Shown here: positions 1-8,377 of the stretch, piece by piece
Layout: every line of letters starts with the position of its first letter
Position numbering within the stretch: position 1 is the first letter of the stretch
DNA from: Rickettsiales bacterium
GTDB lineage: Bacteria; Pseudomonadota; Alphaproteobacteria; Rickettsiales; JALZUV01
Assembly: GCA_029252805.1 (NCBI GenBank)
Contig: JAQXAR010000051.1
Location: 1-34,585 of the forward strand
Reading direction: 5' to 3'
Length of the DNA stretch: 34,585 bases
The notes under the pieces: model-generated
What the model was told of the DNA's origin: nothing
The model's input: only the letters and a program-made list of their open reading frames with translations
Databases searched by the model: none
Translations under genes and position numbers: made by a program

Positions 1-25
1 GGTTCAAATCCTACCCCCGCAACCA
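1..25 (+). tRNA. 3' end of a tRNA, probably initiator tRNA-fMet (partial)
   Basis: The window opens inside a tRNA. A T-loop TTCAAAT is followed by a T-stem strand CCTAC, the acceptor strand CCCCGCA, discriminator A and an encoded CCA. The ending CCCCGCAACCA is that of bacterial initiator tRNAs, where A72 faces C1 unpaired. The anticodon lies outside the window, so the isotype is an inference. The tRNA is followed at once by non-coding sequence and a broken recombinase, so its 3' end is a plausible integration site. Confidence 0.7.
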
Positions 26-186
26 ATTTCCCTTATATATCATATACTTATTTACCCCTCTGCTTTAGCCATTACTTACTCCCTGTTAGAAGTAGGCATG
101 ACGTAGGCAGTAGAAATTCTATATGACTGTAGCCTCCTCTGTATTTTATACCAGTCTATTAAGTAGCAATGTTACCCTTTCAATTC

Positions 187-510
187 TCACTTAGGGTCAT
201 CAATGGTGAAGTTGGCCATCTTATATTGCGGGTCGATAGCGCACCTGAATGCACGAAACTGCCGCTTCTTATCCGTTGAGATGATAGCCTTACCAAATGC
301 CTGTTGGTTGCCGTTATAAGGAATGACAGTGTTATAATCCTTACTTTTCTTACCGGACTCTACTTCTACCACTTCACTGATAAGAAAATCATTCTCCGCG
401 AGATACTGCCTAACGGTCTCCTGCTGCGCTTCTAACCCTAGTTTGGATGTGCCCTGCCTATCGGTAGATACTCGGTAGTAGGCGATAAAACTCCGTGACT
501 TCTGCTGCAT
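187..510 (-). pseudogene. Serine recombinase, N-terminal fragment
   Basis: The first ~60 residues match the catalytic N-terminus of the resolvase/large serine recombinase family. FIAYYRVSTDRQG holds the nucleophilic Ser (about residue 15) with the neighbouring Arg, followed by GLEAQQETVRQYL and a VESGKK segment. After that the protein stops resembling the family: the remaining ~45 residues have no recombinase motifs, and the zinc-ribbon and C-terminal domains are absent, so at ~107 residues it is a remnant. I prefer the ATG at 510 over an upstream TTG at 543 because homology begins just after it. It lies beside the tRNA 3' end, as expected for a decayed island integration gene. Confidence 0.7.
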
Positions 511-637
511 ACGAAAGCGTATGAGAACACTAGGGGCAGTCAATTATAATTACGAATCGGTGCAATTAATTGCACGAATAGGACAAGCTATTGGAAGGTG
601 ATTATGATTGATTGCCTAAGTCATTAAAAACGGTATC

Positions 638-1855
638 GTGTTCAAATCTATGCTTAATAAGATTGAACAAACTACAGAAAGTGTTTCCATTCCTCACGAT
701 TTTAGTGAGATTCTGGAGACATCAGATTCACCACCTGCTGTGTTTTTTTGTGGCTCAGGCTTGTCCTGCAAGCTAGTTGATTCTGTTGGGAGCTTAGTAG
801 AAAAATGTGAAGACGCTGCTAGAAGCCTGAACTGCGGTATACTTGAAAGAACGCCTGAGAATAAAGACCAGTACCTTTATTTATGGGCGGAAGATATTGA
901 AGGGCAGCTAAAAAATGCAAACGAACCCTTTCCAAAGCTACGAATTGCGGAATCTCTCGGCTTACTAGATGATGAAAAGTGGTTGGGGAACACAGCGACT
1001 CGAATTCCTTTAAGCAAACACTCCGCCAGACATCGCATTATCGCCCGTTTTGCAAGAGAGAAGATTTGGAAAAACCTATGGACGCTCAACTGGGATTGTT
1101 TTTTAGAGAAAGCTCTCCAATGTACTGGCTTTGTGAATAGCACGGAGAACGGAATAGAGAGGCTAGTCCCATGGCCTGTTCACTACAAAACCCGTATAAC
1201 CTTGGATGATGCTAAAAATTTAAACGATGAAATTGTTATTTTTAAGCCTAATGGATGCGCAAATGCACTGCACAATGCAACAAATGAGATTGTGCTTAGT
1301 AATGAAGCGAAAGCCCAACACTATATAGACCGCTTCTTAGTAACGCAAAGCGAACTTACTGCTAGGGACAAAAGCTTACCGCTAAATCAATCTTTCTGGT
1401 CAAATTTATATGTCGATCTTGAGAACAAGCGATTGGTTGTCGTTGGCTGGAGTATGTCAGAGTGGCTCATGAGTTATAATAGCCTTCATGAAGGAGCTTT
1501 AAAACTTGCAGCACAAGGATTAAAAGTCCACCCGCTCAAAGCAAAGGAAAAAGTGCCTAATAGTAACAATGGATTTAAGGATGCGTCTAGTGATCCTGAA
1601 CAATTAGCTGCTTGGTTTGGAGGAACTGATTGTAATATAGGAGTTCGCACAGGTAATGGCCTTGTGGTTATTGACTTTGACCCTCGTAACGGTGGACTTG
1701 AAAGCCATGAGGAAATCAAAGGTGATTTACCTGAAACTCTGCGAGTCAATACAAGTGGTGGTGGCTTTCATCTATACTTTCAATCCGATGAACCTATTAA
1801 GTCAGGTACCAATGTCCTAGGTAATGGCATTGATGTGAAGGCAGAGGGCGGCTAG
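638..1855 (+). CDS. SIR2-like domain fused in frame to a truncated PrimPol-type primase
   Basis: This frame of 405 codons joins two unrelated domains. Residues ~30-275 resemble a SIR2-like NAD-binding fold: GSGLS near 39-43, TLNWD near 149-153, and the late strand RLVVVGWSMSEW. From Met278 the sequence is the N-terminal half of a bifunctional primase/polymerase (prim-pol): AAQGLKVHPLK, the metal-binding DFD (346-348) in VVIDFDPRNGG, SGGGFHLYF with the conserved His378, and GIDVKAEGG. It then stops at TAG, cutting the primase domain short. Met278 could itself have been the start of a separate primase gene, so this may be a deletion fusion rather than a designed two-domain protein. SIR2-like domains often serve as NAD-depleting defence effectors and PrimPols as replication proteins of satellites and plasmids. 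The start is GTG 638 or ATG 650; neither has a clear ribosome-binding site. Confidence 0.7.
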   Translation: MFKSMLNKIEQTTESVSIPHDFSEILETSDSPPAVFFCGSGLSCKLVDSVGSLVEKCEDAARSLNCGILERTPENKDQYLYLWAEDIEGQLKNANEPFPKLRIAESLGLLDDEKWLGNTATRIPLSKHSARHRIIARFAREKIWKNLWTLNWDCFLEKALQCTGFVNSTENGIERLVPWPVHYKTRITLDDAKNLNDEIVIFKPNGCANALHNATNEIVLSNEAKAQHYIDRFLVTQSELTARDKSLPLNQSFWSNLYVDLENKRLVVVGWSMSEWLMSYNSLHEGALKLAAQGLKVHPLKAKEKVPNSNNGFKDASSDPEQLAAWFGGTDCNIGVRTGNGLVVIDFDPRNGGLESHEEIKGDLPETLRVNTSGGGFHLYFQSDEPIKSGTNVLGNGIDVKAEGG

Positions 1856-2892
1856 AGGCACTCAAAGTTCTGCCTGTTGGTGGATACCACCAGCAAAGTT
1901 GGGTTATTCATTTCCTTCTGTTGCAGCAACATACCCGCATAGCAGCACATCGAAATACTCTTGCCCGAGCCTTGCGTATGCCAAACCACTCCTGCTTTTT
2001 TGCTGTTGGGCTTAATATCGCTTCGTAGGTCTTTATGCGCTCCAACAGATGCTACAACGGTTGCATTTACGGCTTCACGAACGGCGTGAAACTGATGATA
2101 ACCAGCAATTTTCTTGATAATGGCCGCGTCGTCATTTTCAAAAAGAACAAAGAAGCGGATATAATCGAGCAGCATCGCAGGATCAAAAAAGCCCCGAACC
2201 ATGGTTTCGAGTTCCCACTCCACCACCGGTTTATCATCTTCATCTTTAATGGTGCGCCATGGCATAAATCGCTCTCGGGCAGCGGTGAGTGATCCAACTC
2301 TCGCCGTGTAACCATCGCTAATCACCAACGCCTCATTACAAATAAACAAATCGCTGATTTCATCTTTGTATGTTTGGATTTGGTGGTATGCATCCCAGAT
2401 ATCGGCATTCTCGTCAGCCGGGCTTTTTAGTTCCAGCACGGCAATAGGAAGGCCGTTAATGAAACAAATGATGTCAGGACGGCGCGGCTGGCGAGTGCCC
2501 GTGATGGTAAATTGATTCACTGCATAGAAGCTATTGTTGCTTTGCGTGTCAAAATCCATCAGCAACGCGTGGTCATGCTTAATTTCATCATCAATTTTAT
2601 ATTGCACTGGCACACCCTCAAGCAGCATCCGGTGGAACGCACGATTACTGGCAACAAGGTCCGGGCTTTCTGGCTTGCTTACTGCCACCAAAACCTGTTC
2701 CAAGCATTCTAATGGCAAATGTGGATTGATGCGTGCAAATGCAGTTTGTACATGCGATTCTAACACCACCTGCGCATAATCACGACGTAGTGGCGATCTG
2801 CTATCCGGCGCAATATCGGGGCCATGCGCCACATCCCACCCGCACTCGCGGAACCAATCAAGGCATAGATTTTCTAATTCAGTTTCGTTCAT
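1852..2892 (-). pseudogene. hsdR: Type I restriction subunit HsdR, N-terminal third
   Basis: HsdR is the ATP-driven translocase and nuclease of type I restriction complexes. This piece keeps the N-terminal nuclease domain (PD at 139-140 in RRPDIICFINGLP, ELK at 154-156) and the first helicase motif (Walker A QGSGKS around 307-312). It ends after 346 residues, where family members have about 1000, so the DEAD box, the rest of the motor and the HsdM-contacting C-terminus are missing. The start is firm: its ATG overlaps the stop of the upstream DUF3644 gene as ATGA. The truncation meets the PrimPol fragment end to end, and both stop codons share the palindrome CTAG at 1852-1855. Restriction by this locus is therefore almost certainly lost. 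Confidence 0.88.
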
Positions 2893-3863
2893 GCGACAGC
2901 CCCTGTGTTCTTGGTGTAATGCTTGTCTAATTCTTTATAAATGTTGGAGCTATAGTAGCGTTTCTTCATGCCAGTTTTCTTTGTGTGGTCTAAATAACGT
3001 TCTCCAGACAGTTTATCATCTTTTTCGAGTATCTTTTTTAAATCCCAAAAAGTTTTATTGAATTTGAAATCCTCATAACGTGAAGGTAGCGCACTTTTTA
3101 GATCATCATAAGGTAGCGGATATTTGTTTCTAAACGATTCTTCAGAATCAATAATAATAGGTGCACCATCTTTATCAAATTTTACAGACATGCCTTTACC
3201 ACTACGTGTAAACTTGACGTCTATAACAAGTGCAATATCGTGCTTACACTCTTCGGTGTTTTTAGCTTTTTGTATTCTCAGATAATCTAGAAGCTTTTTA
3301 TGCCCATCAGGCGAGTTTTTCAGGTTTTCTATATCAAATGTATCTGGAGAGCTAAAGGTAAGGGGAATTAAAGAGAGGTTAAACTCAGAAAGGGATTTAT
3401 TGAACCATTCCACTGCCATTATCTCATAACTTTTAAGCGATGCGGTGGCAATTTCGAGGAAGTCTTTTTCAAACAGCTTTGTTGAATTCATGAAATGAAC
3501 AGCATTGTCTCTAATTTGAATAAGAGTCTCAATTTGAATCTTTAGATTCTGATCACCTATTTCTTTTTTCAATAGCTCTACAATGCCGAATGTTTCAAAA
3601 TTACCTGTACGGTTTGTTTTGTATTTCAATCGCTTTCTCGGTGTGCCATCTTTCTTATTATCAGACTCAATCCTGTATAATGATTTTAAGTTACCGTTAT
3701 TATCCTTTAGTCGTTTAGCTTTTAAGAGAAGCTCCCAAGCATTAATCATGAGAATTGAAAAGCTTTCTTCTCGGTATGAGAAGTTAGGCTTGTTGTATAA
3801 TTCGATTGCAGATAGAGCCGCCTGAAGAGACTTGTCTAATAAAGCATTATGCCTGGACTTCAC
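2889..3863 (-). CDS. DUF3644-type protein with a HEPN-like RNase motif
   Basis: The 324-residue product begins SLQAALSAIELYNKPNFSYR and continues with FSILMINAWELLLKAK, the pattern I recognise as DUF3644. Around residues 118-123 it carries RDNAVH, fitting the R-x4-H motif of HEPN ribonucleases found in toxin-antitoxin and abortive-infection systems. The C-terminal half is Lys-rich and unassigned. The start is GTG at 3863. It overlaps the ancestral HsdS stop as GTGA, and its own stop overlaps the hsdR start as ATGA, so it is wired into the RM operon. An RNase back-up to restriction is a reasonable inference; the activity itself is not shown by the sequence. Confidence 0.75.
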   Translation of the reverse strand: MKSRHNALLDKSLQAALSAIELYNKPNFSYREESFSILMINAWELLLKAKRLKDNNGNLKSLYRIESDNKKDGTPRKRLKYKTNRTGNFETFGIVELLKKEIGDQNLKIQIETLIQIRDNAVHFMNSTKLFEKDFLEIATASLKSYEIMAVEWFNKSLSEFNLSLIPLTFSSPDTFDIENLKNSPDGHKKLLDYLRIQKAKNTEECKHDIALVIDVKFTRSGKGMSVKFDKDGAPIIIDSEESFRNKYPLPYDDLKSALPSRYEDFKFNKTFWDLKKILEKDDKLSGERYLDHTKKTGMKKRYYSSNIYKELDKHYTKNTGAVA

Positions 3864-4775
3864 GCCGCCTCCTCATTTTTAGTTAGATCATCAACGGAGA
3901 CTTCACCTGAAAGCAATTTTGGCAACATCGCCAATCCTTCCCGCCTCCCAACCCTCTGGTATCTCGCCTAGTTCGCTTTCCACCAAGCGGGAGGGGAAGA
4001 GGGTGGCGGTGGTTTGGAGGTTGGCGTAGGCTTCGGGGTTGGTGGTTTTTAAGGTGGCTAGCTCGGCGGGGGATTTGCCGCTGATGGTGGTCATGGCGGC
4101 GAGCGTTGCGTCTTGCTCTGTGCCGCCAGCTTTCAGCGCGGTTATTTTCGCGCGGGTGGGTTCAAAATCCACAAACCAACTCTTAAACACCGCCTGCGCC
4201 ATCGCCTCCAGCGTCTGGTTGATCTGCTGGTTAATGGCGATTTTTTCATCAAATTCTCGCAGTACCTTAGATATAAAAATACTGCTCTGATAATCAATTT
4301 TAGGGCATGGTAACGATTCTATGGTTTTACCATTTATATTTGCCTGATTAGCGCTGCCTGATGAGTTGGAAACGAGATACTCTTGGCTAGAAGAGAGAGA
4401 AAGAAGGTAAAAAAGAATGTCAGGATGAATCGACTCTTTTTGTTTCATTGTGAGTCGACCAACGCGTTGGTTTATCCACGCATCAGGGTCATTTTTCCAA
4501 ACTCGCGCCGCTCTGCCAACCAAGGAATTTGGAGCATTTGGACCAGAGCCTGTCATTGATATTAGAATGTCTCCTTCTTTTGTTTTCCAGTTGCTTGTGC
4601 TCTCTGCTAAAGATTCATGAATAAAAGCTGTTTCTTGATAATCGACATATCCAAAGCGCACATTCTTGATTTTTAACACAGGACATTTTCCATCTTCCTG
4701 GAAATCCGAGCTCTTGTATGCGTATCCACCTTGTACCTTTGCGTACTCGCCTAGTGTAGTAATATCGTATTTCAT
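3860..4775 (-). pseudogene. hsdS: Type I specificity subunit HsdS, frameshifted and missing TRD2
   Basis: HsdS picks the methylation and restriction sequence. Residues 1-~170 form the first target-recognition domain and ~170-210 the conserved helical spacer (VLREFDEKIAINQQINQTLE, then KSWFVDFEPTRAK). The protein reaches ELGEIPEGWEAGRIGDVAKI, the usual opening of the second recognition domain, and then ends at 3903 after about 290 residues. In the next frame the same DNA reads LPKLLSGEVSVDDLTKNEEA and stops at 3860-3862, which is a typical HsdS C-terminus. An out-of-frame deletion has therefore removed TRD2 near 3915-3930. The start ATG at 4775 is preceded by a good GGAGGTGG site and overlaps the upstream stop (TGATG). 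The half-subunit might still dimerise and methylate a palindromic site, as some half-HsdS proteins do, but that is speculative. Confidence 0.88.
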
Positions 4776-5365
4776 CACGCCACCTCCACACATATAGAGG
4801 TTTTATCAATAGTGGTGTGTTGTTCGATTTGATCGGCAAACCAGCAGATGAGGTTGATTTGAATCAGCGCGGCCTGAGGAGGCATTTCTTGGTTTGAATG
4901 TGCAGGAATGCGTCGGCAGAATTTTGCGATAAACCTTAGGCCATCCACTAGCCCAGAACCGATATTTTTTATATGCGGCTCGGTCACACCCTCAAACTGT
5001 AAAGGGCCATCCTTACCAAAGGCTTTGTCAATCAGATGCGTCGCATCCGCATCATGCACACCGCTGCGACTACGGATAAGATCAAACAGGCATTTAGCAG
5101 CCTTAAACACCGCTTCACTGCATTGATTGACGGCGAATAACGTTGCCACTTCTTTTTTGATGGAAGGTGCGTATTGAATGTCATCAAAACTTTGTGGCTG
5201 TAATTCTGGAAGGCGCGAAAATGTCTGAGCTTCGCTCGGCAGCTGAAGATTCTGGTCTTTGTATAGCTCACGAATCAACCACAGTGCACCTAGCACTACC
5301 GCGCCACCGACAATCCATTTTACGGCGTTATCTGAGAGCTGAATATTGACGGTGGTCGTGGTCAT
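4775..5365 (-). CDS. Ymh-like (TIGR02391-type) protein with one N-terminal membrane segment
   Basis: The 196-residue product has a single hydrophobic segment at about 14-30 (WIVGGAVVLGALWLI). A conserved block follows: the SEAVFKAAKCLFDLIRSRSG region, then HLIDKAFGKDGPLQF. It resembles the Ymh family (TIGR02391) often found beside type I RM genes; no biochemical role is established that I can cite. It lies between rhuM (ATGA overlap at 5362-5365) and hsdS (TGATG), so all three are translationally coupled. The membrane segment is unusual for this family as I know it and may place the protein at the inner membrane. Confidence 0.6.
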   Translation of the reverse strand: MTTTTVNIQLSDNAVKWIVGGAVVLGALWLIRELYKDQNLQLPSEAQTFSRLPELQPQSFDDIQYAPSIKKEVATLFAVNQCSEAVFKAAKCLFDLIRSRSGVHDADATHLIDKAFGKDGPLQFEGVTEPHIKNIGSGLVDGLRFIAKFCRRIPAHSNQEMPPQAALIQINLICWFADQIEQHTTIDKTSICVEVA

Positions 5366-6393
5366 TCCTTCTTCCCCTTTGATTTTTCCACCAGCGCGTC
5401 AAAATCTGAGCGAATCTTCTGGGTTTTGTTGAAGTGCTTATATTCCTCCAATGCCTTTTTCTTGGCTTGCGGGGCGCTGATATTACCTTTGCCTTGCAGC
5501 ACATCATATTCATTGAAAGTCAGGAATTTATCGACGCTCTCGGCCAGATCGGCCATGGTCATCGCCACGCGGTTTTCGATGATGTTTTCAATATAATCGA
5601 AGAAGCTGGAAATAGTACGTTCCAGCTTCTTGATGTGTTTCTCATCCAGATAATTCTTCGCCACCGTCACATCGGATGCCAACACGCGCCCTTTGGGCGC
5701 ATTCTTCCATGTCATCAATCCGGCATAAGGGGCATTGCGGTCTGATTTGCTGTCGATGATTTCCGCTGCCGTCTGCCCGGTAATGGCATAGTGGAACTTG
5801 TTCTGTATCATGGCATAGAAATTCTGCGTGATATCCGCTTTTGGGTCATAATCGGTGCTGATTTCAGCGAATATATCGGTGATCTTCTGATAAATGCGGC
5901 GCTCGCTGGTGCGGATGGAGCGGACGCGCTCCAGTAATTCTTCAAAATAATCTTCACCGAAGGTGGTTTCACCCTGTTTCAGGCGCTCATCGTCCATCAC
6001 GAAGCCTTTTTTGATGAACTCCTTGAGCACCTGCGTTGCCCAGATGCGGAACTGCGTCGCTTTTTTGGAATTAACGCGGTAGCCCACCGCGATGATAGCG
6101 TCGAGATTATAGAACTTCAGATTGCGTTTAACGCTGCGCCCACCCTCATTTTGAACTACCGAGAATTCCTCGGAAGTTGCGTTTTCTTCCAATTCCTCAT
6201 CCGCATAGATGTTTTTAAGATGCAGGCTGATATTATCGGCTGAGGTATCAAATAGCTCCGCTATTCCCTTTTGAGGAAGCCAGATCGTTTCATTTTGCAG
6301 TAGTACCCGAACCTTGATTTGCTCGCTATCATTGCCATACAGAATGAACGGCGTTTGAGTGTCCGTGAGTGTTAAGTCTTTTTTAGAGCTCAT
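5362..6393 (-). CDS. rhuM: RhuM family protein
   Basis: The 343-residue product matches the RhuM ('virulence protein') family: ILYGNDSEQIKVRVLLQNET, IWLPQKGIAELFDTSADNIS with a helix-turn-helix-like segment, LKFYNLDAIIAVGYRVNS and FRIWATQVLKEFIKKGF. The second half (DYDPKADITQNFYAMIQNKF and on) is also family-typical, so the length is complete. RhuM proteins are recurrent passengers of type I RM operons and Salmonella islands; the molecular function is unknown. The start codon overlaps the end of hsdM by 11 bases and the end overlaps the Ymh-like gene by 4, indicating one transcript. Confidence 0.88.
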   Translation of the reverse strand: MSSKKDLTLTDTQTPFILYGNDSEQIKVRVLLQNETIWLPQKGIAELFDTSADNISLHLKNIYADEELEENATSEEFSVVQNEGGRSVKRNLKFYNLDAIIAVGYRVNSKKATQFRIWATQVLKEFIKKGFVMDDERLKQGETTFGEDYFEELLERVRSIRTSERRIYQKITDIFAEISTDYDPKADITQNFYAMIQNKFHYAITGQTAAEIIDSKSDRNAPYAGLMTWKNAPKGRVLASDVTVAKNYLDEKHIKKLERTISSFFDYIENIIENRVAMTMADLAESVDKFLTFNEYDVLQGKGNISAPQAKKKALEEYKHFNKTQKIRSDFDALVEKSKGKKE

Positions 6394-8104
6394 ATCCCAA
6401 CCCCGCTAGATTCTTTTTGATTTCCCCTTCCAAGCGGTCGCTCTCTGTGAATTGGGTTTTGAGCTGCGCTGTGAGACGAGCCATTTTCTCGGCGAAGGGC
6501 TCTAAGTCTTCCTCCTGATCTGCTGCACCGACATAACGTCCTGGGGTGAGCACAAAATCATGCTTTTTCATATCCTCTTGGGTGGCAGACATACAGAAGC
6601 CTGCTTCATTCTCGTAGCCATCGCCCATCTGCCATGCGTGTAGCGTGTTGGCGATTTTGTTGATTTCATCTTGTGTGAAGTCACGCAACACACGGTCTTT
6701 CATAAAGCCCATGTTGCGGGCATCGATGAATAGGGTCTCGCCTTGGCGGTTGCGCTTCTTAGCATCGAGGCGCAAGCCATTAGCCTTGTCTTTCGTGAGA
6801 AACCAAATGCAGGCAGGAATTTGCGTATTGGTGAAAAGCTGCCCGGGTAGCGCAACCATACATTCGACCAAGTCTTTTTCGATTAAGTGGCCGCGAATTT
6901 CGCCTTCATTATTGGTGTTGGAGCTCATGGAGCCATTAGCGAGTAGCAGCGCCATCGAACCTTTTGGTGAAAGATGATAGAGCATGTGCTGTAGCCACGC
7001 GAAGTTGGCGTTACCTTGCGGTGGCTGGCCCGCAATATTCCAACGCGCATCGCCTTCTAGCTTGGGGTGCCACCAGTCTTTGATGTTGAATGGTGGATTA
7101 GCCATCACATAATCAGCGCGAAGGTCTGGGTGCTGATTATCGAGGAAGGTGTCGGCGTTCTTTTTGCCGAAGTTAAAATCAATGCCGCGAATCACCATAT
7201 TCATGGCGGCGAGCTTCCATGTGGTGGGGTTGGCTTCTTGGCCGTAAACAGAGATTTTCTTTTTTTGCTCCGACACTTTGTAGTGCTTTTCCTGTGAGTG
7301 TGACTCAATAAAACGATCTGTAGACACGAAGAAACCACCGGAACCCATAGCGGGATCATAGACGCGCCCATCGTAAGGCTCCAACATCTCAACAATCAGA
7401 GTTACGATGCTTTTGGGAGTGTAATATTGCCCGCCTTGTTTGCCTTCTGCTAATGCGAACTGACCGAGAAAATATTCATACACATGGCCAAGAATGTCTT
7501 TGCTATGCAGGTTGAGCTTTTGGCCCTTATATTCGGGATTGCTAAAATCCGTTTTTGAGAACACATCGCTGATAAGCCCGTATAGCGTATCGTTTTCTAG
7601 CTGGTATTGACTGATGCGGTTTAGAATGCCTTTAAGTTTTGGGTTGGTTTTTTCAATTTCATCAAGCGCATTGTCGACCAACCAAGAAACGGAGCGCAGT
7701 TTCAAATCAGAACCCGACGCGTCTTGCCATAATGTAGTGCCAATGGGCAGTGCCGCAGTTTCGCTAATGTATTTCCATCGGGCATGAGGGGGAACCCACA
7801 CCACGTTTTTCTCTTTATAATAATCGGTCAGTTCTAATTCTTCGTTGATAGCCGCTTGATATTCATCTTCGCTGTCGTAATCGTCGCGTGGTAGATGGTA
7901 GATGTTATCATCGCGGTCATCTTTGAACAATGCCACGAGGTCCCGTTGACGTTCTTCAAACGCGTCAGAGACATATTTAAGGAAAATAAGGCCGAGAACC
8001 ACATGCTTATAATTTGCCGCATCCATGCTAGAGCGCAATTTATCCGCTGATTTCCAGAGCTTGCTATCTAACTCGTTTAGGAATTCTTGTTCGAGATTAT
8101 TCAT
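6383..8104 (-). CDS. hsdM: Type I DNA methyltransferase subunit HsdM
   Basis: HsdM transfers a methyl group from S-adenosylmethionine to adenine N6, guided by HsdS. The 573-residue protein has the HsdM N-terminal helical domain (KLWKSADKLRSSMDAANYK), GQYYTP near 225-230, the AdoMet-binding DPAMGSGGFF (about 250-259) and the catalytic NPPF (336-339). The frame is open for a further 42 codons upstream, but ATG 8104 is chosen because family homology starts there and it overlaps the stop of the upstream HTH gene (ATGAATAA). This looks like the healthiest enzyme of the operon, so the locus could survive as an orphan methylase if HsdS retains any activity. Confidence 0.95.
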   Translation of the reverse strand: MNNLEQEFLNELDSKLWKSADKLRSSMDAANYKHVVLGLIFLKYVSDAFEERQRDLVALFKDDRDDNIYHLPRDDYDSEDEYQAAINEELELTDYYKEKNVVWVPPHARWKYISETAALPIGTTLWQDASGSDLKLRSVSWLVDNALDEIEKTNPKLKGILNRISQYQLENDTLYGLISDVFSKTDFSNPEYKGQKLNLHSKDILGHVYEYFLGQFALAEGKQGGQYYTPKSIVTLIVEMLEPYDGRVYDPAMGSGGFFVSTDRFIESHSQEKHYKVSEQKKKISVYGQEANPTTWKLAAMNMVIRGIDFNFGKKNADTFLDNQHPDLRADYVMANPPFNIKDWWHPKLEGDARWNIAGQPPQGNANFAWLQHMLYHLSPKGSMALLLANGSMSSNTNNEGEIRGHLIEKDLVECMVALPGQLFTNTQIPACIWFLTKDKANGLRLDAKKRNRQGETLFIDARNMGFMKDRVLRDFTQDEINKIANTLHAWQMGDGYENEAGFCMSATQEDMKKHDFVLTPGRYVGAADQEEDLEPFAEKMARLTAQLKTQFTESDRLEGEIKKNLAGLGYEL

Positions 8105-8282
8105 CCGCGCCGCCTTTTTTACTTTTTTCAATCCATTGTTGGATATCATTTTTATCAAACCGCCAGCTTCCACCGACTTTGAATCCAGGGATTTCGCCAT
8201 GCAAAGCAAGCCTATAAGCCGTCTTTTCATTAAGCTTAAGATAGGCTGCCACTTCTTTAATGGTTAGTATCTCGCCGGTCAT
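8097..8282 (-). CDS. Small excisionase/MerR-type HTH DNA-binding protein
   Basis: The 61-residue protein reads LTIKEVAAYLKLNEKTAYRL, a helix-turn-helix of the excisionase (helix_turn_helix_17) type, followed by the wing-like FKVGGSWRFDKNDIQQWI. It is the first gene of the RM operon; its stop overlaps the hsdM start by 8 bases. ATG 8282 is preceded by AGAGGGG. Such proteins commonly sit in front of type I RM operons, probably as regulators, and an inverted repeat lies just upstream. Confidence 0.85.
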   Translation of the reverse strand: MTGEILTIKEVAAYLKLNEKTAYRLALHGEIPGFKVGGSWRFDKNDIQQWIEKSKKGGADE

Positions 8283-8298
8283 CTGCCCCTCTTTTGCA

Positions 8299-8325
8299 AT
8301 TATCATTTGAGAAAATAGTGATAAT
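8299..8325. promoter_or_regulatory. Inverted repeat between the divergent RM operon and alkB
   Basis: ATTATCA (8299-8305) is mirrored by TGATAAT (8319-8325), perfect 7-bp arms 13 bp apart, 17 bp upstream of the HTH/hsdM operon start and in front of alkB. A related TGATTATCA follows near 8340. This is a plausible operator for the HTH protein. No clear -35/-10 pair could be assigned. Confidence 0.4.
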
Positions 8326-8377
8326 ATTAGAAAATGTCGATGATTATCAGATATTTTTTGGTCGAAGAAAGTTAACA

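Noticed and set aside
638-1855. Thoeris-type (ThsA) or other known SIR2 defence system
   Set aside because: No TIR (ThsB) or other partner gene is nearby, and the SIR2 domain appears cut at its C-terminus.
8105-8230. N-terminal extension of HsdM
   Set aside because: The extra 42 residues overlap the HTH gene and lack HsdM character; ATG 8104 overlaps the HTH stop as expected.
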